A stretch of 34,471 nucleotides of DNA from Acidobacteriota bacterium (GTDB lineage: Bacteria > Acidobacteriota > Holophagae > Holophagales > Holophagaceae), in assembly GCA_021812805.1 (NCBI GenBank), contig JAKAMQ010000010.1, forward strand, positions 1 to 34,471. Direction: 5' to 3'. This document shows positions 13,200 to 20,575 of this stretch, in pieces. The notes under the pieces are model-generated. The model made no database searches, had not been told where the DNA came from, and saw only the letters and a program-made list of their open reading frames with translations. Both the position numbers and the translations under genes were made by a program. Each line of letters starts with the position of its first letter. Position 1 is the first letter of the stretch.

Positions 13200-14390
13200 A
13201 TGGACACGCCCCGCTGGCCCTACCCCCTTCTCCGCCTCAAGCCCGGCAAGGAGGCCCTGCTCTCCAAACGGCATCCCTGGATCTTCAGCGGAGCCGTGGC
13301 GGCGCCGGCCTCCGCGTCCGTGGTGCGGGTGGCCGACGATTCGGGGAACGTGCTGGGCGTGGGCACCGCCAGCCCCGCGAATCCCTTGGCGGCGCGCCTC
13401 TTCCGGTTCGACGACGGGCCCCTGGACGAGGCTTTCTTCCGTGTCCGGTTCGAATCGGCCCTGGCCCTGCGCAAGACCCTGGGCCTCTGGGATCCCCAGG
13501 GCGGCTGCCGGTGGGTGTTCGGCGAGGGCGACGGCCTGCCGGGCCTGGTGGTGGACCGCTACGCCCACGCCCTGGTACTGCAGGTGGGCACGGCGGGGCT
13601 GGAGGCCCTGCGGGACGCCTGGTGGCCCGCGCTCTGGGAGATCGCGAAGCGGGAGGGCCTCACGGCCTTTGTGGAGCGCAGCCAGTCGGGCCGCAAGGAG
13701 GAGGGCCTCGATCCCGTGAACCGCCTGCTGAAGGGCAGCCTGGCGGGGCCGGTGACGGTGCATGAGGGCGCGGCGAAGCTCAGCGTGGACCTGCTGCGGG
13801 GCCAGAAGACGGGCTTCTTCCTGGATCAGCGGGCGCACCGCCTGCAGGTGGGCGCCCACGCCGCGGGCTGCCGGGTGCTCAACGCCTTCGGCTACACCGG
13901 CGGCTTCAGCATCCACGCGGGCCTGGGCGGCGCCACGGAGGTGGCCACCCTGGACATCAGCGGGCCGGCTTTGGACCAGGCGGAACGCGACTGGGCGGTC
14001 AACGGCCTGGAGCCCGCGGCCCACCTGCGGATGGAGGGCGATGCTTTCGAACTCATGCGCCAGCTGGAGCCCGGCGCCTGGGACCGCGTCATCGTGGATC
14101 CCCCGGCCTTCGCCAAGCAGCGCAAGGACGTGGACAAGGCCTTCAAGGCCTACAAGGATGTCTTCCGCCTCGGCGCCCGGGCCACCGCGCCGGGCGGCCT
14201 GCTGTGGGTGTTCTCCTGCAGCCAGCACCTGGACCGCGCCCGCTTCCAGGAGGCCGTCTGGACCGCCCTCCTGGAGGCCGGCCGCGAGGCCCGCGTCCTC
14301 GCCCACCTCGGCCAGCCCGCCGACCATCCCTACGCCCTGAACCACCCCGAGGGGTTCTACCTCAAGGGGCTGTGGCTGGCGGTGGACTGA
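13200..14390 (+). CDS. RlmI-like class I SAM-dependent 23S rRNA methyltransferase
   Basis: A 396-aa protein with an N-terminal PUA domain ('YPLLRLKPGKEALLSKRHPWIFSGAV') and a Rossmann methyltransferase domain. Family blocks include 'GEGDGLPGLVVDRYA', 'GQKTGFFLDQRAHR', the SAM-binding 'VLNAFGYTGGFSIHAG', 'VIVDPPAFAKQRKDVDKAFKAYKD' and 'LLWVFSCSQH'. E. coli RlmI makes m5C1962 in 23S rRNA and has nearly the same length (396 aa). Orthology is likely but related proteins (RlmK-type) share these motifs, so the exact base is not claimed. The ATG at 13200 begins with the PUA domain; the track start (12912) lies in the antisense of the neighbour. The leader is very short. Confidence 0.85.
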   Translation: MDTPRWPYPLLRLKPGKEALLSKRHPWIFSGAVAAPASASVVRVADDSGNVLGVGTASPANPLAARLFRFDDGPLDEAFFRVRFESALALRKTLGLWDPQGGCRWVFGEGDGLPGLVVDRYAHALVLQVGTAGLEALRDAWWPALWEIAKREGLTAFVERSQSGRKEEGLDPVNRLLKGSLAGPVTVHEGAAKLSVDLLRGQKTGFFLDQRAHRLQVGAHAAGCRVLNAFGYTGGFSIHAGLGGATEVATLDISGPALDQAERDWAVNGLEPAAHLRMEGDAFELMRQLEPGAWDRVIVDPPAFAKQRKDVDKAFKAYKDVFRLGARATAPGGLLWVFSCSQHLDRARFQEAVWTALLEAGREARVLAHLGQPADHPYALNHPEGFYLKGLWLAVD

Positions 14391-14412
14391 ATCATCCGGT
14401 TCTCCAGGGGCC

Positions 14413-14814
14413 TCATCGCTTCCAGGCATCGCCGGGAGAGGCGACGGGAGCGCCGGCCAATAGAGGGATGGGGAGCACCGAGGCGGGATGGCTGGGATCC
14501 TGGTGCATGAAGGCGTACAACTCGCGTTGGCCCTGCGTGTCCATGGGGTGGAACTCGCGCCAGACCTGCTCCAGCACCCGGAAGGACAGGAGCTTCAGCG
14601 CGGCGGTCTCGTCGGTGCCGATCACCTCCACCGTGGCCCCGGGTGTGGTTCGCTGAGCCGAATCCTGGGGCAGCATCTCCCTCAGTTGTTCCCGAAGGGG
14701 CAGGAAGGCGGCCTGGAGGGCGCGGGATTGCTCCAGGGGCATCGGGATGGGCAAGGGCCGGGGCGACTGCCCCGCGAGACTCGCGGCGAGAAGAAGGACG
14801 AACCAGGGGCGCAT
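14413..14814 (-). CDS. Small secreted protein of unknown function, 133 aa
   Basis: It starts MRPWFVLLLAASLAGQSP, a probable signal peptide with cleavage near residue 15. The mature part is helical and charged (LEQSRALQAAFLPLREQLREMLPQDSAQRT, then ALKLLSFRVLEQVWREFHPMD) and ends in a Pro/Ala-rich tail. It has no cysteines and no motif I recognise. It lies between the rRNA methyltransferase gene (convergent, 22 bases) and the ttcA-like gene upstream on the same strand, which ends 66 bases before its ATG, so it may be the last gene of that transcript. It is a real gene by codon pattern and signal peptide. Confidence 0.65.
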   Translation of the reverse strand: MRPWFVLLLAASLAGQSPRPLPIPMPLEQSRALQAAFLPLREQLREMLPQDSAQRTTPGATVEVIGTDETAALKLLSFRVLEQVWREFHPMDTQGQRELYAFMHQDPSHPASVLPIPLLAGAPVASPGDAWKR

Positions 14815-14880
14815 GCCCTCTGAGTGTTCCCAGCCCGTGGCAGGTTTCAGTGACCGTCACCGGGCGGATCGAGGATTCCC

Positions 14881-15732
14881 TCAGCCCAGCCGCTCCACGG
14901 CCTCGTCCACGCCCTTGGCGCCCAGGGCACCGAGGTTCAGATCCAGCAGGTGGCTCAGCTTCACGTTGCCCATGGCGCCGAGCATGGAGGCCTTCAGGCG
15001 GGGGATGCTCTGTTCCATGGAGCCGATGAGTTCCTTCACCTGCTTGCGGCGGCTCTCCAGGCTGGAGCAGCCGCAGAGGGGGCAGCCGCAGGGCACGATG
15101 GGGAAGCCGCGCAGCCAGGCGTAGCGCTGGAGATCCTTCTCCTCGCAGGTGCCCAGGGGGCGGATGACGGTGTTGGCGCCATCGTCGCTCGTGAGGCGCA
15201 GGGGCATGGTGCTGAGGCGGCCCTCGAAGAAGAGGTTGATGAGCAGCGTCTCCAGCAGGTCATCCAGATGATGGCCCAGGGCGATCTTGGTGAAGCCGCG
15301 CTGCTTGGCGAAGGAGTAGAGCACGCCGCGCCGGAGCCGCGAGCAGATGATGCAGGGCAGCTCCTCGGGCTTGGTGCGCACCATGGTGTCAATGGGGGCC
15401 GGGATGATGTGATGCGGCACGCCGAGCCGCTCGCAGGTTTCGGCGATGGGGTCGGGGTTGAACTGGGGGAAGCCCGGATCCACGGTCACGGCCTCCACCG
15501 CGAAGGTGACCGGGGCGCGCTTCCGCAGCCGCTCCAGCACATCGAGCAGGGCCCAGGAGTCCTTGCCGCCGCTCACGGCCACCAGGATGCGGTCCCCGTC
15601 CTCGATCAGCCGGTAGGCGGCATTGGTCTCGCCCACACGCCGGGCGATCTTCCGTTCCAGCCGGGGCAGGGTCTTGAGGTCCGCCTCGGCCGGGGGCAGG
15701 GCCAGACTGGGAAGCGCGCAGGGATGGCTCAA
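14881..15732 (-). CDS. ttcA: TtcA-like tRNA 2-thiolation enzyme (PP-loop ATPase, Fe-S)
   Basis: About 283 aa. It has the ATP-binding PP-loop SGGKDS (residues 54-59) and the two cysteine motifs of TtcA: CIIC in 'LPCIICSRLRRGVLYSFAK' and 'VPCGCPLCGCSS' further on. TtcA thiolates cytidine 32 in tRNAs using a [4Fe-4S] cluster held by these cysteines. 'LGHHLDDLLETLLINLFFEG' is also typical. The start is uncertain. A TTG at 15732 overlaps the TGA of the upstream Rrf2 gene (TTGA), which would couple translation. The ATG in the ORF track (15807) would overlap the regulator by 79 bases and adds a non-conserved leader. The exact tRNA target is inferred from the family. Confidence 0.82.
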   Translation of the reverse strand: MSHPCALPSLALPPAEADLKTLPRLERKIARRVGETNAAYRLIEDGDRILVAVSGGKDSWALLDVLERLRKRAPVTFAVEAVTVDPGFPQFNPDPIAETCERLGVPHHIIPAPIDTMVRTKPEELPCIICSRLRRGVLYSFAKQRGFTKIALGHHLDDLLETLLINLFFEGRLSTMPLRLTSDDGANTVIRPLGTCEEKDLQRYAWLRGFPIVPCGCPLCGCSSLESRRKQVKELIGSMEQSIPRLKASMLGAMGNVKLSHLLDLNLGALGAKGVDEAVERLG

Positions 15733-16235
15733 AGGACGCCGCAGGGCCTGCGTTCGCCCCGCGAAATCTGCCCTTCCACGTCCTTCACATACTCGGGGCA
15801 GGTGCAATCCGGGCAGGTGTTGCTGGCGGTTTCCGTGCAGAGATCGGCGAAGGTGACCTTCTCCATGAAGGCCGAGATGTGGTTGGACAGCTGGTTCCAG
15901 AGCAGCCGGCTCATCTTCTCATCGGCCATCAGCACACGGTTGGCGGCCTTGGGATCCTCCTTGGCCGCGGCGTAGAAACTGCTGTCCGTGAGGCGCAGCA
16001 CCTCGCCCACGCTGACCTGGTTGCAGGGCCGCGTGAGGACGTAGCCCCCGCGCGGACCGCGAACGCTGGCCACGATGCCCGCCTTGCGCAGCTTGTTGAA
16101 GATCTGCTCCAGGAAGGGCAGGGAGAGCTTCTGGCGCTCGGCGATGACATGCAGAGGCACCGGCTGGCCATGGCTGTGGTGGGCCAGGTCGAACAGGGCC
16201 TGCATGCTGTACCTGCCTCGGGCGGAGATCTTCAC
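15729..16235 (-). CDS. Rrf2-family Fe-S-type transcriptional regulator
   Basis: A 168-aa winged-helix regulator: 'MKISARGRYSMQALFDLA', 'VIAERQKLSLPFLEQIFNKLRKAGIVASVRGPRGGYVL' is the Rrf2 DNA-binding core. IscR and NsrR hold a cluster with three cysteines just after the winged helix. Here the cysteines lie nearer the C-terminus, as Cys133 and Cys141/144/146 in 'LCTETASNTCPDCTC', so cluster binding is probable but the geometry differs. The start is GTG at 16235, with AGGAG 6 bases upstream. It shares four bases (TTGA) with the ttcA-like gene downstream. Targets could include its own promoter, which has an inverted CTTGA...TCAAG pair over the -35 box (16265-16283). Confidence 0.85.
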   Translation of the reverse strand: MKISARGRYSMQALFDLAHHSHGQPVPLHVIAERQKLSLPFLEQIFNKLRKAGIVASVRGPRGGYVLTRPCNQVSVGEVLRLTDSSFYAAAKEDPKAANRVLMADEKMSRLLWNQLSNHISAFMEKVTFADLCTETASNTCPDCTCPEYVKDVEGQISRGERRPCGVL

Positions 16236-16253
16236 AGGACACTCCTGGCCTAC

Positions 16254-16282
16254 AGGCTAGGATTCTTGAGCGTTTGAGTCAA
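16254..16282 (-). promoter_or_regulatory. Promoter of the Rrf2-ttcA operon
   Basis: On the minus strand TTGACT, a 17-base spacer and TAGCCT are followed by the AGGAG of the regulator gene. An imperfect inverted repeat CTTGA-N9-TCAAG (16265-16283) covers the -35 and could be the regulator's own operator. Confidence 0.55.
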
Positions 16283-16317
16283 GTTTGCCTCAGGAGTAGC
16301 ATGGGCTCCTGGAGCCG

Positions 16318-16890
16318 ATGATGAAACGCGCCCTCCTCCTGACGACCACGCTGCTCCATGCCCAGCCAGCTGCGCCCCCCCCGATGATTCCGGCCGCGAC
16401 GCCCGGCGCGCTGCCCTGTGATGCGCTGGATCACCAGCCGCTGCTGATCGGGCCCACCACACGCGAGGCCATCCTGGCGCACCGGGCGGTCTTCCGGGAG
16501 GCCACCGCCAAGACCCACCTGCCCGAAGCCCTGGTCGCCCGCTGGCAGGCCGTGAAACAGCCCCTGACCCTGGTGGCCGTCTTCGGTTCCTGGTGCAGCG
16601 ACAGCCAGCACCAGCTGCCGGAACTGCTCGCGTTGCAGGCGCATCCCAATCCGTTCATCGAGGTGCATTACCTGGGGGTCTACCGGGACAAGAAGGTGGA
16701 TCCTGCCGCCTGGCCCAAGGGGTGCGCCTCCCAGAACGTGGAGCGGGTGCCGACGTTCTATGTCTATGCCACGCAGCCCGGGGGCGGCCAGAAGCTGGTG
16801 GGCTCCATCGTGGAGAGGCCCCCCAAGCCCGGCCAGCGGATGTCCGAGGCCCTGGTGGATCTGGTGGAGCGGGGGGCCGTGGCTTTCTGA
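16318..16890 (+). CDS. Secreted thioredoxin-fold protein with a CxDS site
   Basis: A 190-aa protein with an N-terminal hydrophobic segment (MMKRALLLTTTLLHAQPA) that should direct export. The fold is thioredoxin-like: 'LTLVAVFGSWCSDSQHQLPELLAL' has the active-site position, and 'NVERVPTFYVYA' carries the cis-Pro. The active site is CSDS, so the second Cys of a classical CxxC is replaced by Ser; a dithiol mechanism is unlikely unless Cys at 'KGCASQNV' acts as the partner. Two ATGs are adjacent; the second (16321) has the better distance to GGAG. It lies divergent from the Rrf2 gene and just before the solute-binding protein gene. Confidence 0.75.
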   Translation: MMKRALLLTTTLLHAQPAAPPPMIPAATPGALPCDALDHQPLLIGPTTREAILAHRAVFREATAKTHLPEALVARWQAVKQPLTLVAVFGSWCSDSQHQLPELLALQAHPNPFIEVHYLGVYRDKKVDPAAWPKGCASQNVERVPTFYVYATQPGGGQKLVGSIVERPPKPGQRMSEALVDLVERGAVAF

Positions 16891-16926
16891 ACTCAGCGTC
16901 GGTCCAGATCTGCCGATGGAATAGCC

Positions 16927-18495
16927 ATGATGCGATGCCGCCTGCTGCTGTTCCTGCTGAGCGCCACCTTGGCCCTGGGGGCGGCGACGCCCATCCGGGT
17001 GGGCCTGAGCGGGTGGAGCACCCTGAACCCGCTGCTCCTCTCGCGGGATACCGATGTCGAGATGGTGGACCTGGTGTTCGACCGTCTGGTGACCATTGAC
17101 GAGCAGGGGCACTTTATACCTGAATTGCTGCAATCGTGGGACATACAGAACGGAGGATGCGACATCATCCTGCATCTGCGGCCGGGCATGCGCTGGCAGG
17201 ATGGCAGCCCCATCGAGGCTGAGGATGTGGTGTTTACCTGGAAAATGCTGCGTCTGCCCCAGGTCCGGGCCATCAACGACACGGTGCCGGGCATCCGGAC
17301 CATGGACAGCCTCACGGCCGAAGGGCCGCTGACGGTGCATATCCACCTGGCCCGTCCCCGCGGCACGCTGATGTCCGATCTCTACAACTTCATTCCGGTG
17401 CCGCGCAAGTTCTATGTGATGGGTCCGCATCCAGCCACCCAGCCCATCGATCTGACCCCCGTGGGCTCCGGCCCCTACCGGGTGGTGGGCCAGGGCAACC
17501 GGCAGGAAGTGCGGCTCGAACGCTGGGACGGGTACCGAGGCGTCCACCCCGGGCAATGGCCCGGGTTCGATTTGATCAATGTGGATCCCATCAAGGATGT
17601 GCGGCCCCCGCTGCTGGATGGACGCCTTCATTTCTGTCCGGTGGGCCCGCTGACCCACTACCTGGTTCGGCAGGGGGCCATCCTGAAGGGGCGTGTCAAG
17701 GCCTATGCGGCGCCCCAGGCGGCCTTCAATGCCTTTTTCCTGAACTGCGACCCCAAGCTCAGCCTGCTGGGGGATGTGCGCCTGCGCCAGGCCCTGGCCG
17801 AGATGGTGCCCTGGGAGGAACTGTCCCGCGGGCGCGAACTCTTCGGCACCCGCCTGGCCACCTCGTTCTGGTCGCCGGAGAGCTGGGCCTACGATCCCAC
17901 GCCGCGGCCCTTGCCCAAGCTCTCGCGGGCGGTGGCCCTGCTCGATGAAGCCGGCTGGCACCTCGGGCCCGATGGCCTGCGGCACGATGCCCAGGGGCGC
18001 ACCTTGAGCCTGGTGGCCTACGAAGAGAGCGACGCGGGCAAGCGGAGTGTCACCCATCTCCTGGTGGCCCGCGCCGCTACGATCGGCGTCCGCATCGAGA
18101 TCCGCCCCGTGTCCTTTGATGATCTCGGCGTCAAGTCGGCCAACCACCAAGGGGACATCTGGTCCTACGGATGGACCACCACCCTTGATCCCAACGACGA
18201 CAGCCCGCTCTTCACGCGCGAGGGGCTGCTCAGCAAGGCGAATGTCAGTTCCTACGTGAATCCCGAGGTGGACCGCCTCTTCGACGAGGGGCTGCATACC
18301 CTCGACCCCGAAGCCCGGAAGCGCATCTATCAACGCATCGCCGGGTTGATCTGGCGGGACCGTCCCGTGATCCCGCTCACCTACAACCTGAACCGCTACA
18401 TCGCCACAGTGAAGCTGCAAGGTGTCGGCTTCAACCCGCTCGGGCAGCCCTTTGCCTATTGGCCCGGCATGCGGGGATGGACGCTGGCCGAGTGA
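16927..18495 (+). CDS. Family 5 extracellular solute-binding protein (peptide/oligosaccharide type)
   Basis: A 522-aa periplasmic binding protein. The signal peptide is MMRCRLLLFLLSATLALGAA. The mature sequence follows the SBP_bac_5 pattern: 'STLNPLLLSRDTDVEMVDLVFDRLV', 'LRPGMRWQDGSPIEAEDVVFTWKML', 'PVGSGPYRVV', 'DVRLRQALAEMVPWEEL' and 'ANVSSYVNPEVDRLFDEGLHTLDPEARKRIYQRI'. These proteins bind peptides, nickel complexes or oligosaccharides for ABC importers. No permease or ATPase gene lies beside it, so it is an orphan binding protein here. Two ATGs start the frame; the Shine-Dalgarno is weak. It is 36 bases downstream of the thioredoxin-like gene and may be co-transcribed. Substrate unknown. 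Confidence 0.85.
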   Translation: MMRCRLLLFLLSATLALGAATPIRVGLSGWSTLNPLLLSRDTDVEMVDLVFDRLVTIDEQGHFIPELLQSWDIQNGGCDIILHLRPGMRWQDGSPIEAEDVVFTWKMLRLPQVRAINDTVPGIRTMDSLTAEGPLTVHIHLARPRGTLMSDLYNFIPVPRKFYVMGPHPATQPIDLTPVGSGPYRVVGQGNRQEVRLERWDGYRGVHPGQWPGFDLINVDPIKDVRPPLLDGRLHFCPVGPLTHYLVRQGAILKGRVKAYAAPQAAFNAFFLNCDPKLSLLGDVRLRQALAEMVPWEELSRGRELFGTRLATSFWSPESWAYDPTPRPLPKLSRAVALLDEAGWHLGPDGLRHDAQGRTLSLVAYEESDAGKRSVTHLLVARAATIGVRIEIRPVSFDDLGVKSANHQGDIWSYGWTTTLDPNDDSPLFTREGLLSKANVSSYVNPEVDRLFDEGLHTLDPEARKRIYQRIAGLIWRDRPVIPLTYNLNRYIATVKLQGVGFNPLGQPFAYWPGMRGWTLAE

Positions 18496-18537
18496 TCAGA
18501 CGGGGTGTTCCTGCTTGGCCGGGACGCCATCCCTGTG

Positions 18538-19542
18538 TCAGAGCCGGTCGAAACGGATGACTTCGACCTTGCCCGGCTTGGTCCGGGGAGCTTCCTCTTC
18601 GGGTTCGCGCGGACGGATTTCCCGGGGAGGACGGGCTTCCTGGCGGCGGGGTTCCGGGTGCGCCTCGGGACGCGGCGCGGGGCGGTGTTCCGCATGGGGT
18701 GGTTCGGGCCGGGCCGGGGCGATGGCCGTGCGCTCACGACCGGCCCACACCGCGGCCACCTGCCGCATCCGGTCCAGCAGGCGAGGGGGCTCCGAGACCT
18801 GGATGCCATCGCCGAACTGGAAGATCCACCGTGCGATGGCGCGCAGGTCCGTGGCGGAGAAGGTCACCAGCGCCTGGCCATCGCCGATCTCTTCCAGGCG
18901 GAAGTTGGGGAAGGCCGGTGGTGCCTGCTTCACCGCGAACACCCACTGCTTCATGAGAGTGGCCTTGACGACGATGGGCTCACCTCCCAGCCAGCCGCCG
19001 ATCTGGTTGGCCGGTGTGCCATCGGCGTAGGGGCCCTGCGCGGCGCGGCCCACGCCTTCCACCCGGTTGATCTCCGCCAGCAGGTCCAGCCGGTGGAAAC
19101 GCTCCGCATTGTAGCGGCGGTCCCAGCCCCAGACGTACCAGGCCTGGCTCAGGGCGTCGAAGGTGAGTTGGCGCGGCTCGAAGGTGCGGGGCGCGTTCGC
19201 ATCCGCATCGGCGAAGATGAATTCCAGCGCGTGTCCCTCCTGGATGGCGGCAAGCACCGTTTCGGCGAGGACCGGAAGCATCGGGGCAGCGGCGGCAGCC
19301 TTCTTTTTGGGTTCCACTTTGGGAGCGGGCTCCTGTGGGGCTGGGGATTCGGCGGCCACCGGAGTGGGTTCGGCGGCCGGAACTTTGGCCTTCCGGGCCG
19401 GCTTCTTCGCGAGGGTGGGCGCAGGGACTTCCTTGGGGGCGGCCTTCACGGCCGGCTTCTTGGCCGGAGCCTTGGCAGGCTTGGGGGCTTCGTGGGCCTC
19501 GGCGGCAGCAGCCTTCTTGCGGGGGGTCTTTGTCACGGCCAT
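18538..19542 (-). CDS. WYL-domain protein with a histone-H1-like Ala/Lys/Pro tail
   Basis: A 334-aa protein. Residues 1-85 are low-complexity and rich in Ala, Lys and Pro (KKAAAAEAHEAPKPAKAPAKKPAVKAAPK...), like bacterial histone-H1-like or AlgP tails. Residues about 90-265 contain a WYL domain ('WYVWGWDRRYNAERFHRLDLLAEI') and the following WCX region ('VVVKATLMKQWVFAVKQ...', 'RWIFQFGDGIQVSEPPRLLDRM'). The C-terminal 60 residues are again disordered and Arg/Pro/Glu-rich. No helix-turn-helix, the usual partner of WYL in transcription factors, is seen. The ATG at 19542 has AGGAG 9 bases upstream; the 733-aa track frame simply runs on into antisense DNA. The role may be nucleic acid or ligand sensing; not proven. 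Confidence 0.78.
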   Translation of the reverse strand: MAVTKTPRKKAAAAEAHEAPKPAKAPAKKPAVKAAPKEVPAPTLAKKPARKAKVPAAEPTPVAAESPAPQEPAPKVEPKKKAAAAAPMLPVLAETVLAAIQEGHALEFIFADADANAPRTFEPRQLTFDALSQAWYVWGWDRRYNAERFHRLDLLAEINRVEGVGRAAQGPYADGTPANQIGGWLGGEPIVVKATLMKQWVFAVKQAPPAFPNFRLEEIGDGQALVTFSATDLRAIARWIFQFGDGIQVSEPPRLLDRMRQVAAVWAGRERTAIAPARPEPPHAEHRPAPRPEAHPEPRRQEARPPREIRPREPEEEAPRTKPGKVEVIRFDRL

Positions 19543-19641
19543 GGATGGATGCTCCTGGGCCCATGATCGCCCATCCCTGCCTGGGCGGTCCACGCCCATT
19601 TCGGAGGGGCGCCAGGTCTCGGCGGCGGCCATGCTGGAGGG

Positions 19642-20523
19642 ATGGCTCGATCCAACCTCCGCTTCGCCGTCGTCATGACCCTCCACACCTGCCTTTCCGC
19701 CGGCACCTACCTGGTGGGCAAGATCGCTGCGGATGCCTTCCCCACCTTGGTTCTGGGCCTCTTCCGATTCCTCATCGCGGGTGCTGGATTCCTCTTCCTG
19801 GCCCGGCTGCGGGGTCTGGTCCTCTGGCCTCTGGCCCGGGCAGAATGGCGCGCCTACCTGGGGCTGGGCTTTCTCGGCGTGGCCCTCAACCAGATCGCAT
19901 TCCTCGGCGGACTGGCCTTCACGCTGCCGTCTCATGCCGCGCTCCTGTACGCCCTGACGCCCACGTTCGTGCTCCTGATGGCCTGGGTCCGCGGGCAGGA
20001 GCGCCCGAATGCCCAGAAGCTGCTGGGCCTTGTCCTCGCCTTCGCGGGGGTGGTGGCGCTGCTGGCAGGAAGGCAAGGCCGCGCCAGCCTGCCGCCCCGC
20101 TGGATCCTTGGCGATCTGATGATCCTCGTGGCTGTGATCGCCTGGGCCGGTTACACCGTGGCCAGCCGTCCCCTGGTGTTGAGGCATGGCGCCCAGTCCG
20201 CCACCACCCTGTCCATCCTGTTCGGTCTGGCGGTCTTCGCGCCCCTGGGTGTGGCCGGGCTTCCCCAGGTGCATCTGGCCCATGTCCCGCCCATGGCCTG
20301 GGTCGGCCTGGTCTACCTCGGCCTCATCACCAGCGTCGCGTCCTACCTGCTCTGGTTCCACGCCCTCTCCCTGAAAGAACCCAGCCGCGTGGCCATCGCG
20401 AGCAACGCCCAGCCAGTGGTGACGGCGCTGCTCGGATGGCTCTTCCTGGCCCAGCCCATCACGCTGCCCTTCGTGGCGGGGACCGTCCTGGTCGCCTCCG
20501 GCGTGGTGCTGGCCCAGCGCTGA
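19642..20523 (+). CDS. EamA-family (DMT) inner membrane transporter
   Basis: A 293-aa protein with about ten hydrophobic segments arranged as two EamA repeats: 'AGTYLVGKIAADAFPTLVLGLFRFLIAGAGFLFL' starts the first and 'DLMILVAVIAWAGYTVASRPLV' the second. 'ALLYALTPTFVLLMAWV' and 'SRVAIASNAQPVVTALLGWLFLAQPITLPFVAGTVLVASGVVL' are the conserved ends of each repeat. Members export amino acids or other metabolites, but the substrate is not readable. The ATG at 19642 is only one base after GGAGGG, which is too close for a good ribosome binding site; the ATG in 'AVVMTLH' is an alternative. It is divergent from the WYL gene and convergent with the recombinase gene. Confidence 0.85.
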   Translation: MARSNLRFAVVMTLHTCLSAGTYLVGKIAADAFPTLVLGLFRFLIAGAGFLFLARLRGLVLWPLARAEWRAYLGLGFLGVALNQIAFLGGLAFTLPSHAALLYALTPTFVLLMAWVRGQERPNAQKLLGLVLAFAGVVALLAGRQGRASLPPRWILGDLMILVAVIAWAGYTVASRPLVLRHGAQSATTLSILFGLAVFAPLGVAGLPQVHLAHVPPMAWVGLVYLGLITSVASYLLWFHALSLKEPSRVAIASNAQPVVTALLGWLFLAQPITLPFVAGTVLVASGVVLAQR

Positions 20524-20575
20524 CACCAGAGAGGGGACATCGCGAACCGCAGGCGAGCAGGCGGTCCCCCCTCGT

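Noticed and set aside
14852-14862. GTGACCGTCAC palindrome upstream of the small secreted protein gene
   Set aside because: With 5-base arms and no further support it is too short to call an operator.
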